Shown here one piece after another: positions 1-5,014 of a stretch of DNA of 6,949 nucleotides; position 1 is the first letter of the stretch; each line of letters starts with the position of its first letter. The notes beneath the pieces were generated by a model. The model made no database searches. It was not told where the DNA came from and saw only the letters and a list, made by a program, of their open reading frames with translations. The translations under genes and the position numbers were made by a program. This DNA is from Moraxellaceae bacterium (GTDB taxonomy: Bacteria > Pseudomonadota > Gammaproteobacteria > Pseudomonadales > Moraxellaceae): contig JAUXNL010000420.1 in NCBI GenBank assembly GCA_030684415.1, positions 1 through 6,949 of the forward strand, given 5' to 3'.

Positions 1-73
1 GAGGACTGTCTGAGTGGCCGCGCAGCGGACGCGAGTTCCGCAGCCCCCGCTGACGGATGCGCACCGCAGGGAA

Positions 74-88
74 CCCCGCAAAGCGGGG
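74..88. repeat. Small perfect hairpin CCCCGC-AAA-GCGGGG
   Basis: A 6-bp perfect stem (74-79 with 83-88) has a 3-base AAA loop. It sits in the same repeat-rich flank as the larger palindrome 27 bases further on, and may be part of the same dispersed repeat unit. No function is visible. Confidence 0.6.
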
Positions 89-114
89 CGAACGGCCCGG
101 GGTCGCCTTTCTTT

Positions 115-148
115 GCTTACTTTCTTTGGCGAAGCAAAGAAAGTAAGC
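115..148. repeat. 14-bp perfect palindrome of the AAAGAAAGTAAG dispersed type
   Basis: GCTTACTTTCTTTG (115-128) pairs perfectly with CAAAGAAAGTAAGC (135-148) around the 6-base loop GCGAAG. Palindromes with this pyrimidine/purine arm and a GGCGAAG-type centre recur in many beta- and gammaproteobacterial genomes and are often mis-annotated as small proteins with a LTFFGEAKK-like stretch. Exactly that stretch appears if the plus strand is translated here, which supports calling it a repeat and not a gene. It could act as a bidirectional transcript end, but no T-run follows it. Confidence 0.75.
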
Positions 149-259
149 CCCCGCCGGGCAGGCGCACCCCCTCTCGCAGAGAAACCGCCCGCGCCAGCAC
201 ATCAACACACTCGCCCAAAACGGGGCCAGCGCTGAAGCAGAGCACGTCCCTCACCCTGG

Positions 260-280
260 CCCTCTCCCGGAGGGAGAGGG
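260..280. repeat. REP-like palindrome CCCTCTCCC-GGA-GGGAGAGGG
   Basis: A 9-bp perfect stem (260-268 with 272-280) closes a 3-base loop. Short palindromes of this sequence are abundant between genes in several proteobacterial groups. It lies about 135-155 bases downstream of the Anbu stop codon and could protect or end that mRNA, but there is no T-tract, so I do not call it a terminator. Confidence 0.65.
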
Positions 281-413
281 GATCGCAACTGCACCGGGAT
301 CGCGCGTTAGCGACGGACAGGCGCACGGCTGCTCGCAAAGCAACTATCGTCGCCCCTAACCCAGCAAGGAACATCTGTAGCAACACATCGTGCAGAAAGA
401 GCTGGTGCAACGC

Positions 414-1142
414 CTACTGCCAATCCGGGTCCGGCAACTGCGCAAACAACGAGCGTAACCCTTCCGACCACGCCCGGCGTATCGACTGGAAATACGGATT
501 GCTGTCCAGCACCCGATGCTTTTCCGTCACCGCCAGCGTATCGCGGTGATAACAGAGCAAATCAATCGGCAATCCCACCGACACATTACTCTTGATGGTG
601 GAGTCGAACGAAATCAGCACGCATTTGGCCGCCTCGCTCAGCGATGTCTCATGCGTCACCACCCGATCCAGAATCGGCTTACCGTATTTGCTCTCACCAA
701 TCTGGAAATACGGCGTATCCGCCGTGGCCTCGATGAAATTACCTTGCGGATAAATATTGAACAGACACGGCTCTTCACCCGCAATCTGCCCCCCCAGCAG
801 GAATGACGAGCCGAAATCCACGCCTGACTGTGCCGGCACTTTGCTGCTGTCGCGCTCGATCACTTCCCGCAAGGTCTCACCCACCAGGCAAGCCACGTCA
901 TACATGGACGTTTGCGTGAACAGGTTGTCCTGCTCGGTTTTCAGGCGCCGGCGCAACAAGCTGACCGTACTCTGCGTGGTGGCAAGATTGCCGGCCGAAA
1001 GCAGCACGATGACTTCTTCACCAGGCTTTTCCAGCACCGTCATCTTGCAAAAAGTCGCGACATGATCGACACCGGCATTAGTGCGGCTGTCCGAGGCCAT
1101 CACCAGTCCATCGGCCAGTTTCATGGCCACGCAATACGTCAT
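414..1142 (-). CDS. anbu: Anbu proteasome-related peptidase
   Basis: This is a 242-residue member of the Ntn-hydrolase/proteasome beta-subunit fold, Anbu branch. The protein begins Met-Thr-Tyr-Cys. Removal of Met would expose the catalytic Thr1 with no propeptide. Asp18 and Lys33 (Asp17 and Lys32 of the mature chain) sit where the proteasomal Asp17/Lys33 partners are expected. Family-typical blocks follow: FQIGESKYGKPILDR at 146-160 and FDSTIKSNVSVGLPIDLL at 179-196. Length matches the family (about 240-250). Anbu proteins assemble into cytoplasmic homo-oligomers without a known ATPase partner, and their physiological substrate is unsettled. The start codon overlaps the stop codon of the upstream transglutaminase gene (ATGA), and an AAGGA Shine-Dalgarno sequence lies 8 bases upstream inside that gene's Gln-rich tail. 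HslV is the main alternative, but the conserved blocks and the gene neighbourhood favour Anbu. Confidence 0.95.
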   Translation of the reverse strand: MTYCVAMKLADGLVMASDSRTNAGVDHVATFCKMTVLEKPGEEVIVLLSAGNLATTQSTVSLLRRRLKTEQDNLFTQTSMYDVACLVGETLREVIERDSSKVPAQSGVDFGSSFLLGGQIAGEEPCLFNIYPQGNFIEATADTPYFQIGESKYGKPILDRVVTHETSLSEAAKCVLISFDSTIKSNVSVGLPIDLLCYHRDTLAVTEKHRVLDSNPYFQSIRRAWSEGLRSLFAQLPDPDWQ

Positions 1143-1996
1143 TGCTGCTGTCCTTGCTGCTGTTGCTGGCGCACGAACTCCGCCTGCTCGGCCGCGGTGC
1201 GCGGTGCGCTTTGCTGCGCCATGACCTGCACTTCAGCCAGCATCAGCTCACCACCGCCGCCACGGCGCATGCCACGTACCGGGCAAGCATCCAGATAATC
1301 CATGCCCACCGCCAATTTGAGATGGTGCTCACCGGCATGGCAGCGATTGACGATATCAATGCCGTGCCATTGCCCTTCCACAAACACTTCGGCCCAGGCA
1401 TGGCTGGCCATGTGGCCCTCGGCATGGCCCGGTGAATTCACATAGCCGCTGACATAGCGTGCCGGCACGCCCAGATAACGGGCGCAGGCCAGAAAGACAT
1501 GCGTGTGATCCTGGCAAACGCCGCTGGCGGCCATGAAGGCTTCGGCGGCAGTGCTGGCCACATGTGTGACGCCCGGCGTGAACGGCAAGTGCGCCGCAAC
1601 AGCGGATGACAAGGCGTCCAGCGCCTCCAGCCCCATCGGCCATTCGCTGTAGTCCTCGGCAAACGCCATCATCGCGGCATCCATGCTGGTCAGTTGGGTG
1701 GCGCGCAAAAACGGACGCGGATCGCCATCACTGTCACAGATGCGATCACCGGCTTCTGTTTCCACGATACCGGTGGCGCGGATGCGTATCTCGCTGTGCG
1801 GCATGTCCAGGGTCAGCACATGCAGCACGTTACCGAAGGCATCAGAGCCCGCCGTCGCCGGCGACGGCAGCTCCAGCTTCCACTCCAGTACACGCTGGCC
1901 CTCGCCGTTTTGCGGTGTCAGACGCAAGTACTGCGTGCTGTGGGCAACGGCGGCGTCATAGCGATAAACCGTTTCATGATTGATGGTCAGGATCAT
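1139..1996 (-). CDS. Transglutaminase-like cysteine protease of the Anbu cluster
   Basis: This is a 285-residue protein with the bacterial transglutaminase-like N-terminal beta domain (MILTINHETVYRYD onward, about residues 1-90) followed by a papain/transglutaminase core. The catalytic triad is visible: Cys161 in GVCQDHTH, His199 in ASHAWAEV, and Asp214 in HGIDIVN. A VRGMRRGGGGE block near 240-250 is also typical. There is no signal peptide, so it is probably cytoplasmic. I chose the ATG at 1996 because AGAGGA lies 7 bases upstream and the family usually starts at this beta strand; the frame extends to a GTG at 2029 that lacks this support. Bacterial members may hydrolyse amide or peptide bonds instead of cross-linking. 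The C-terminus is an unusual Gln-rich tail (QQQQQGQQQ) that also encodes the ribosome binding site of the downstream Anbu gene. The gap to the upstream alpha-E gene is long and repeat-filled. Confidence 0.92.
   Translation of the reverse strand: MILTINHETVYRYDAAVAHSTQYLRLTPQNGEGQRVLEWKLELPSPATAGSDAFGNVLHVLTLDMPHSEIRIRATGIVETEAGDRICDSDGDPRPFLRATQLTSMDAAMMAFAEDYSEWPMGLEALDALSSAVAAHLPFTPGVTHVASTAAEAFMAASGVCQDHTHVFLACARYLGVPARYVSGYVNSPGHAEGHMASHAWAEVFVEGQWHGIDIVNRCHAGEHHLKLAVGMDYLDACPVRGMRRGGGGELMLAEVQVMAQQSAPRTAAEQAEFVRQQQQQGQQQ
1148..1160 (-). promoter_or_regulatory. Shine-Dalgarno for the Anbu gene, embedded in the transglutaminase Gln tail
   Basis: On the minus strand the last codons of the transglutaminase gene read CAG-CAA-GGA-CAG-CAG-CAA-TGA. 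The AAGGA formed by CAA-GGA lies 8 bases before the overlapping Anbu ATG. The single Gly that interrupts the Gln run is therefore the codon that supplies the ribosome binding site. With the 4-base ATGA overlap this points to translational coupling. Confidence 0.6.
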
Positions 1997-2088
1997 TTTG
2001 TATTCCTCTGGCAGGCAGTGACGGGACACCGGCGGCCTTTGTGTCGTTACTCAGGTTTCAAGCGTTCAGTGTCAAACACTCGGGTTTT

Positions 2089-2124
2089 AACAGCTTGCTG
2101 AAAAATGCTTTTCATCAAGCTGTT
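2089..2124. repeat. Imperfect 16-bp hairpin
   Basis: AACAGCTTGCTGAAAA (2089-2104) pairs with TTTTCATCAAGCTGTT (2109-2124) around the 4-base loop ATGC. The only mismatch is C2098 opposite T2115. The left arm is shared with the 20-bp long-range inverted repeat, so the two pairings exclude each other. Confidence 0.65.
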
Positions 2125-2125
2125 T

Positions 2126-2145
2126 CCCGGCCAAGGATGGCCGGG
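2126..2145. repeat. 8-bp perfect hairpin, GGCC-rich
   Basis: CCCGGCCA (2126-2133) pairs perfectly with TGGCCGGG (2138-2145) around an AGGA loop. It begins two bases after the preceding hairpin and is five bases from the next one, so the three form a tight series. Confidence 0.6.
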
Positions 2146-2149
2146 TCGC

Positions 2150-2177
2150 GAATCAATCACGTCCCAGTGATTGATTC
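2150..2177. repeat. 11-bp perfect palindrome, AATCAATCAC type
   Basis: GAATCAATCAC (2150-2160) pairs perfectly with GTGATTGATTC (2167-2177) around a 6-base loop. It is AT-richer than its surroundings and could be an RNA stem or a protein-binding dyad. It lies near the centre of the segment bounded by the 20-bp inverted repeat. Confidence 0.6.
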
Positions 2178-2218
2178 AGCGTGGAGCGATTCCGGACATG
2201 TGCCTACATTGCGGGCTG

Positions 2219-2241
2219 AAAAAGCCCGGATGGGCGTTTTT
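2219..2241 (-). terminator. Intrinsic terminator after the alpha-E gene
   Basis: Read on the minus strand: AAAAA, a bulged C, GCCC, loop ATCC, GGGC, then TTTTT. This GC stem followed directly by a T-run is the textbook Rho-independent form, about 35 bases past the alpha-E stop codon. Because A-tracts precede the stem, it would also read as a terminator on the plus strand, but no plus-strand gene ends here. An alternative stem (CGGGCT/AGCCCG, 2212-2229) competes with it. If active, it would limit read-through from ATP-grasp and alpha-E into transglutaminase and Anbu. Confidence 0.65.
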
Positions 2242-2275
2242 CAGCAAGCTGTTAAAGTGCTCTGGTATCAAGCAC

Positions 2276-3196
2276 TCACGTTTCAAGGTAGGCGCTATGC
2301 ACGCGTGCCCCAAGCTCGTGGGTGTCAGTCAGGAACTGTTCGAGACAGGGCTGCAAGCCTTGGGCAATCACGTCATCGATGCGACCGTAATGCAGACGCG
2401 CATGCATTTCGGCCGCCAGTCGCTGTGCATCAATGCCACTATTGCCACGAATCTGCTCTAGCGTCTGCGTAATTTCGTTCAGGCAGGCATGTAGCGAACG
2501 CGGCAAGTCATCGCGCAGCAACAGCATTTCCGCCACCTTCACTGGCTCGATGCTGTCACGGTAAATGTCGCGATAGGTTTCGAAGGCAGACAGCGAGCGC
2601 AGCAATGCGGTCCATTGGTAGTAGTCGGCGGCACCGCTCTCGGAAAAGAACGTGGGCGACTTCACCAGCAGGATGCGCGCGGTATTGTCGGCACGCTCCA
2701 GAAACGTGCCCAACCGCGAAAAATGGAAAGCATCGTTGCGCTGCAAGGTGCCGAAGGTAGCGCCGCGAAACAGATGCGAGCGCTCTTTCACCCAGTCCAG
2801 GAAACGCGACACCCCCATGCGCTTGAGCTTGTCGCGGTTCATCGCCGCGATTTCCAGCCAGGTAGAATTCAGTGTTTCCCACATCTCGCTGGTGATCTTG
2901 CCGCGCACGACATGACCGTTCTCGCGTGCCATGCGCAAGCAGGAATAAATGCTGGACGGATTGTCCGGATTGAGCGCAAAGAAAATCAGCACTTCATCTG
3001 CTGTCGGCGAGGGCCGCGTCGCCAGAAACTCCTGACGCAAGCCCGCAATATCCAGCGGCGCCAGTAGCTGGTCTCGGCCGATGCCACCGGGCATCAGCGC
3101 AGAGCGCGAACTCACGTCGAGTACGCGCGCGATGTTTTCAGCGCGCTCCATCTGGCGCGACATCCAGTAAATGCAGGCAGCGGTACGGCTTAGCAT
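2276..3196 (-). CDS. Alpha-E domain protein (COG2307-like)
   Basis: This is a 306-residue, mostly helical protein of the alpha-E family. Characteristic blocks are YWMSRQMERAENIARVLD (residues 10-27), the central NPSSIYSCLRMARENGHVVR block (79-98) and a second FLERADNTARIL helix (165-176) that echoes the first. No enzymatic motif is visible. The family occurs almost always next to a circularly permuted ATP-grasp and a transglutaminase, so a partner or scaffold role is usual but unproven. I chose the ATG at 3196 because the family begins MLSRTA and GGAGG lies four bases upstream; the frame extends to a TTG at 3229 that is less likely. The gene overlaps the ATP-grasp stop codon by 7 bases, implying coupled translation. 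Its last codons are duplicated 225 bases downstream. Confidence 0.92.
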   Translation of the reverse strand: MLSRTAACIYWMSRQMERAENIARVLDVSSRSALMPGGIGRDQLLAPLDIAGLRQEFLATRPSPTADEVLIFFALNPDNPSSIYSCLRMARENGHVVRGKITSEMWETLNSTWLEIAAMNRDKLKRMGVSRFLDWVKERSHLFRGATFGTLQRNDAFHFSRLGTFLERADNTARILLVKSPTFFSESGAADYYQWTALLRSLSAFETYRDIYRDSIEPVKVAEMLLLRDDLPRSLHACLNEITQTLEQIRGNSGIDAQRLAAEMHARLHYGRIDDVIAQGLQPCLEQFLTDTHELGARVHSAYLET

Positions 3197-4632
3197 GCGG
3201 CCTCCGGCGAGTTGTCTTCGAGCACCCAAGTGTCTTTTGTGCCACCGCCCTGCGAAGAGTTAACGACGAGTGAGCCCTCTTTCAGCGCGACACGGGTCAG
3301 GCCACCCGGTACCAGACGGATGTCGCGCCCTGAGAGCACAAAAGGACGCAGGTCGATATGGCGCGGTGCAATCCCGGCTTCTACAAACGTGGGGCAGGTA
3401 GAAAGGGCGAGCGTCGGCTGCGCAATGAAATCCGCAGGACTGGCCAGAATACGTGCACGGTAGGCTTCGATTTCCGCCTTGCTGGCGGCCGGCCCGACCA
3501 ACATGCCGTAGCCACCGGAACCATGAACTTCTTTCACCACGAGATCGTGCAGGTTTTTCAGCACATGCTCGCACTCCTCCGGCTTGCGCAACTGCCAGGT
3601 TGGCACATTGTTGAGCACCGGCTCCTCGGTGAGGTAGAAACGGATCATGTCGGGCACATACGGGTAAATCGACTTGTCGTCGGCAACGCCCGTACCCACC
3701 GCATTGGTAATCGCCACACGGCCTTCACGATAGACCGAGAGCAGGCCGGGCACGCCAAGCGCGGAGTCGGGCCGGAAGGCCAGAGGATCGAGGAAGGCAT
3801 CGTCGATGCGGCGGTAAATCACATCCACTCGGCGCGGGCCGTATGTCGTACGCAACTGCACAAAGCCATCCTTCACAAACAGATCCTGACCTTCGACCAA
3901 CTCGACGCCCATCTGCTGTGCCAGGAATGCATGCTCGAAATAGGCGGAGTTGTAGCGCCCCGGTGTCAGCACCACTACCGTCGGGTCGAGCACGCCAGCC
4001 GGTGCCGCCGCGCGCAGGGTATCGAGCAAGAGATCAGGGTAATGCTCGACCGGCGCCACCGCATGTGACGAAAACAGCTCAGGGAAAAGCCGCATCATCA
4101 TCTTGCGATTTTCCAGCATGTAGGAAACGCCGCTCGGGGTGCGCAAGTTGTCCTCGAGCACGTAGTACTCGCCATCGTTATTGCGCACCAGATCAATGCC
4201 GGCGATATGCGAATACACCTTGTTCGGCAAGGTCACGCCCTGCATGGCGAGCTGATAGTCCTGATTGGTCAGGATCTGCTCGGCCGGTACCACGCCGGCT
4301 TTCAGGATGTGCTGCTCGTGGTAGATGTCGTGCAGGAAGAGATTGAGCGCGAGCGCGCGCTGCTTCAGCCCACGCGCCACCACTTCCCATTCCGATGCGG
4401 GGATGATGCGCGGAATGACATCAAAGGGAATGAGACGCTCGCTGCCCTCCTTGTCGCCATACACGGCGAAGGTGATACCGACACGGCGGAACAGCCAGTC
4501 GGCCTCGGCACGTTTCTGTGCAATCTCGTCATCGGGGCGGGCGTGGAGCCAGTCAGCGAAGGCCTTGTAGGCCGGCCGAATCTTGCCGGGGCCCGCAAAC
4601 ATTTCATCATAAAAGCGGGGAGAGTCGCCCAT
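3190..4632 (-). CDS. Circularly permuted ATP-grasp protein (COG2308-like)
   Basis: This is a 480-residue protein of the circularly permuted ATP-grasp type 2 family, related in fold to glutathionylspermidine synthase. Such enzymes activate a carboxylate as an acyl phosphate and join it to an amine. Visible blocks are EDNLRTPSGVSYMLENR (160-176), with Glu160 and Asn162 as likely metal ligands; VVKEVHGSGGYGM (365-377), the nucleotide-binding Lys and glycine-rich loop; RHIDLRPFVLSG (424-435); and LTRVALKEGSLVVNSSQGGG (445-464) near the C-terminus. Length is normal for the family, with no signal peptide or membrane segment. The ATG at 4632 has a modest AAGG nine bases upstream. It is the first gene of the minus-strand cluster, just downstream of a sigma-54-type promoter. 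Its acceptor and donor substrates are unknown. Confidence 0.94.
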   Translation of the reverse strand: MGDSPRFYDEMFAGPGKIRPAYKAFADWLHARPDDEIAQKRAEADWLFRRVGITFAVYGDKEGSERLIPFDVIPRIIPASEWEVVARGLKQRALALNLFLHDIYHEQHILKAGVVPAEQILTNQDYQLAMQGVTLPNKVYSHIAGIDLVRNNDGEYYVLEDNLRTPSGVSYMLENRKMMMRLFPELFSSHAVAPVEHYPDLLLDTLRAAAPAGVLDPTVVVLTPGRYNSAYFEHAFLAQQMGVELVEGQDLFVKDGFVQLRTTYGPRRVDVIYRRIDDAFLDPLAFRPDSALGVPGLLSVYREGRVAITNAVGTGVADDKSIYPYVPDMIRFYLTEEPVLNNVPTWQLRKPEECEHVLKNLHDLVVKEVHGSGGYGMLVGPAASKAEIEAYRARILASPADFIAQPTLALSTCPTFVEAGIAPRHIDLRPFVLSGRDIRLVPGGLTRVALKEGSLVVNSSQGGGTKDTWVLEDNSPEAAC

Positions 4633-4666
4633 GTTGCACTGCCTTGATTGGGGTCAGTTCCAACAA

Positions 4667-4682
4667 TGCACGCCGTGTGCCA
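4667..4682 (-). promoter_or_regulatory. Sigma-54 (-24/-12) promoter for the ATP-grasp gene
   Basis: The minus strand reads TGGCACACGGCGTGCA. Against the RpoN consensus TGGCACGNNNNTTGCW it keeps TGGCAC, the exact GG-to-GC spacing of ten bases and the terminal TGCA, with two mismatches at less critical positions. Transcription would start near 4656, giving a leader of about 24 bases that contains the AAGG ribosome binding site and the ATG at 4632. I found no good sigma-70 promoter for this gene. The assignment rests on sequence match and geometry only. Confidence 0.6.
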
Positions 4683-4750
4683 CCGCCGCTTTTCCAGCAA
4701 TTTCAGGGGATTGGCAGGGTACGTCATCCGCATCGCCTCATTCTGGGGCG

Positions 4751-4783
4751 GCGCACCGCAAAGCGCGCACCATTATGCGCACC
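4751..4783. promoter_or_regulatory. Three GCGCACC repeats, candidate enhancer for the -24/-12 promoter
   Basis: GCGCACC occurs at 4751-4757, 4765-4771 and 4777-4783 in the same orientation, with starts 14 and 12 bases apart. On the minus strand each reads GGTGCGC. They lie about 95-127 bases upstream of the predicted sigma-54 start point, where enhancer-binding proteins usually act. GGTGC matches the half-site of NtrC operators (GCAC...GGTGC), but no full-length dyad with the canonical spacing is present, so the identity of the activator is open. Confidence 0.35.
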
Positions 4784-4880
4784 TCTACAGGGCATGCGCC
4801 GGGCATGGCTCTGGTCGGGCCATGGCGCCTGAATGTGGGCCATCGAATAGAGCGTGGCAGCACCAGGACCGACACACCAA

Positions 4881-4924
4881 CGGACTCTGCGCCCGCCAGC
4901 CCTATCAGGCCGGCGCAGAGTCCG
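4881..4924. repeat. Strong intergenic hairpin, 13-bp perfect stem
   Basis: CGGACTCTGCGCC (4881-4893) pairs perfectly with GGCGCAGAGTCCG (4912-4924). After one C-C mismatch the stem continues with three more pairs (4895-4897 with 4908-4910), leaving a 10-base loop. It lies between the regulatory elements of the two divergent genes and is outside both predicted transcripts. No T-run follows on either strand, so it is not a standard terminator. Confidence 0.65.
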
Positions 4925-4976
4925 GCCCTGACAATGGCGGGCCGCCCAGCCAGCACACCCAATCATGGATGCAGAT

Positions 4977-4995
4977 GATAACGATTTGCATTAGC
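4977..4995 (+). promoter_or_regulatory. Fur-box-like operator for the receptor gene
   Basis: GATAACGATTTGCATTAGC matches 14 of 19 positions of the classical Fur consensus GATAATGATAATCATTATC, with both outer arms well kept. It covers the -35 region of the receptor promoter, so iron-loaded Fur would block RNA polymerase. This fits the siderophore-receptor product. Confidence 0.6.
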
Positions 4996-5014
4996 AAAAC
5001 AGCTTCCCTAGAAT
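4986..5014 (+). promoter_or_regulatory. Sigma-70-type promoter of the receptor gene
   Basis: A -35 candidate TTGCAT (4986-4991) and a -10 candidate TAGAAT (5009-5014, five of six consensus bases) are separated by 17 bases. Transcription would start near 5021, leaving a leader of about 55 bases before the ATG at 5077. The -35 half is only a 3-of-6 match, which is acceptable with the good -10 and spacing. Confidence 0.5.

Larger units (their letters stand above)
1..413. other. Non-coding flank rich in dispersed palindromes
   Basis: I see no credible gene here. The open frames on both strands are Arg/Pro/Ala-rich and low in complexity, and they run straight through palindromes, so I treat them as spurious. 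The segment holds three compact perfect palindromes (listed separately) plus a weaker GCGGA/TCCGC stem at 25-41. The mixture of an AAAGAAAGTAAG-type hairpin and a CCCTCTCCC-type hairpin is typical of dispersed intergenic repeats in beta- and gammaproteobacterial genomes. It lies directly downstream of the Anbu gene (stop codon at 416-414, minus strand), so it is the 3' flank of that transcript. No hairpin followed by a T-run is visible close after that stop codon. Confidence 0.6.
2086..2256. repeat. 20-bp perfect inverted repeat bounding a 171-bp segment
   Basis: The arm at 2086-2105 (TTTAACAGCTTGCTGAAAAA) is the exact reverse complement of 2237-2256. The match continues for two more bases inward after one mismatch. 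A third, partial copy at 2109-2124 matches the right arm in 15 of 16 positions, so the left arm can fold either locally or with the distant arm. The layout resembles a small non-autonomous element (MITE-like) or an insertion-sequence remnant. No transposase is present and I do not recognise the family. Confidence 0.7.
1997..2275. other. Structured 279-base gap inside the Anbu gene cluster
   Basis: No gene is credible here; short open frames on both strands run through palindromes. On the minus strand, in transcription order, the segment holds: a small stem-loop at the alpha-E stop codon (2276-2256, AGTGCT/AGCACT); one arm of a 20-bp inverted repeat (2256-2237) that overlaps an intrinsic terminator (2241-2219); an 11-bp palindrome (2150-2177); an 8-bp palindrome (2126-2145); an imperfect 16-bp hairpin (2089-2124) that includes the other arm of the long repeat; a small hairpin AGTGT-CAA-ACACT (2068-2080); and about 50 bases of unstructured leader to the transglutaminase gene. 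The neighbouring gene pairs overlap, so a gap this long is out of character for the cluster. Confidence 0.7.
2049..2287. repeat. 14-bp direct repeats flanking the structured insert
   Basis: ACTCAGGTTTCAAG (2049-2062) and ACTCACGTTTCAAG (2274-2287) match at 13 of 14 positions, with starts 225 bases apart. The right copy is the end of the alpha-E coding sequence (codons for Leu-Glu-Thr-stop on the minus strand). The left copy reads as the same three codons and stop, differing only at a synonymous third base. Everything with inverted-repeat structure lies between them. Such flanking repeats are expected from a target-site duplication or from duplication during an insertion. If the insert is removed, the alpha-E stop would lie 54 bases from the transglutaminase ATG. 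Confidence 0.55.

Noticed and set aside
14..235. Plus-strand open frame of 73 codons in the left flank
   Set aside because: It is Arg/Pro-rich and runs through two perfect palindromes. The LTFFGEAKK-like stretch is the translation of a dispersed repeat that is widely mis-annotated as a protein.
117..410. Minus-strand open frame of 97 codons downstream of Anbu
   Set aside because: It crosses the 14-bp and 9-bp palindromes, has no family resemblance I recognise, and its composition reflects the GC-rich repeats.
2047..2075. Perfect TTGACA on the minus strand as a possible promoter for transglutaminase
   Set aside because: At a 17-base spacing the -10 position reads GAGTAA, a poor match, and the TTGACA falls inside a small hairpin. 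It is not strong enough to list as a promoter, although a second promoter in the gap remains possible.
3358..4068. Plus-strand open frame of 236 codons antisense to the ATP-grasp gene
   Set aside because: The minus-strand ATP-grasp motifs span this segment. The antisense frame is His/Arg-rich with no recognisable domain.
4772..4777. CATAAT on the minus strand as a -10 box for the ATP-grasp gene
   Set aside because: No acceptable -35 lies 16-18 bases upstream, and the bases are part of the GCGCACC repeat cluster. The sigma-54 site nearer the gene is a better explanation.
4738..4962. Minus-strand frame with a hydrophobic start in the divergent control region
   Set aside because: There is no convincing ribosome binding site, it includes both arms of the strong hairpin, and it overlaps the GCGCACC repeats. 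It is more simply non-coding.
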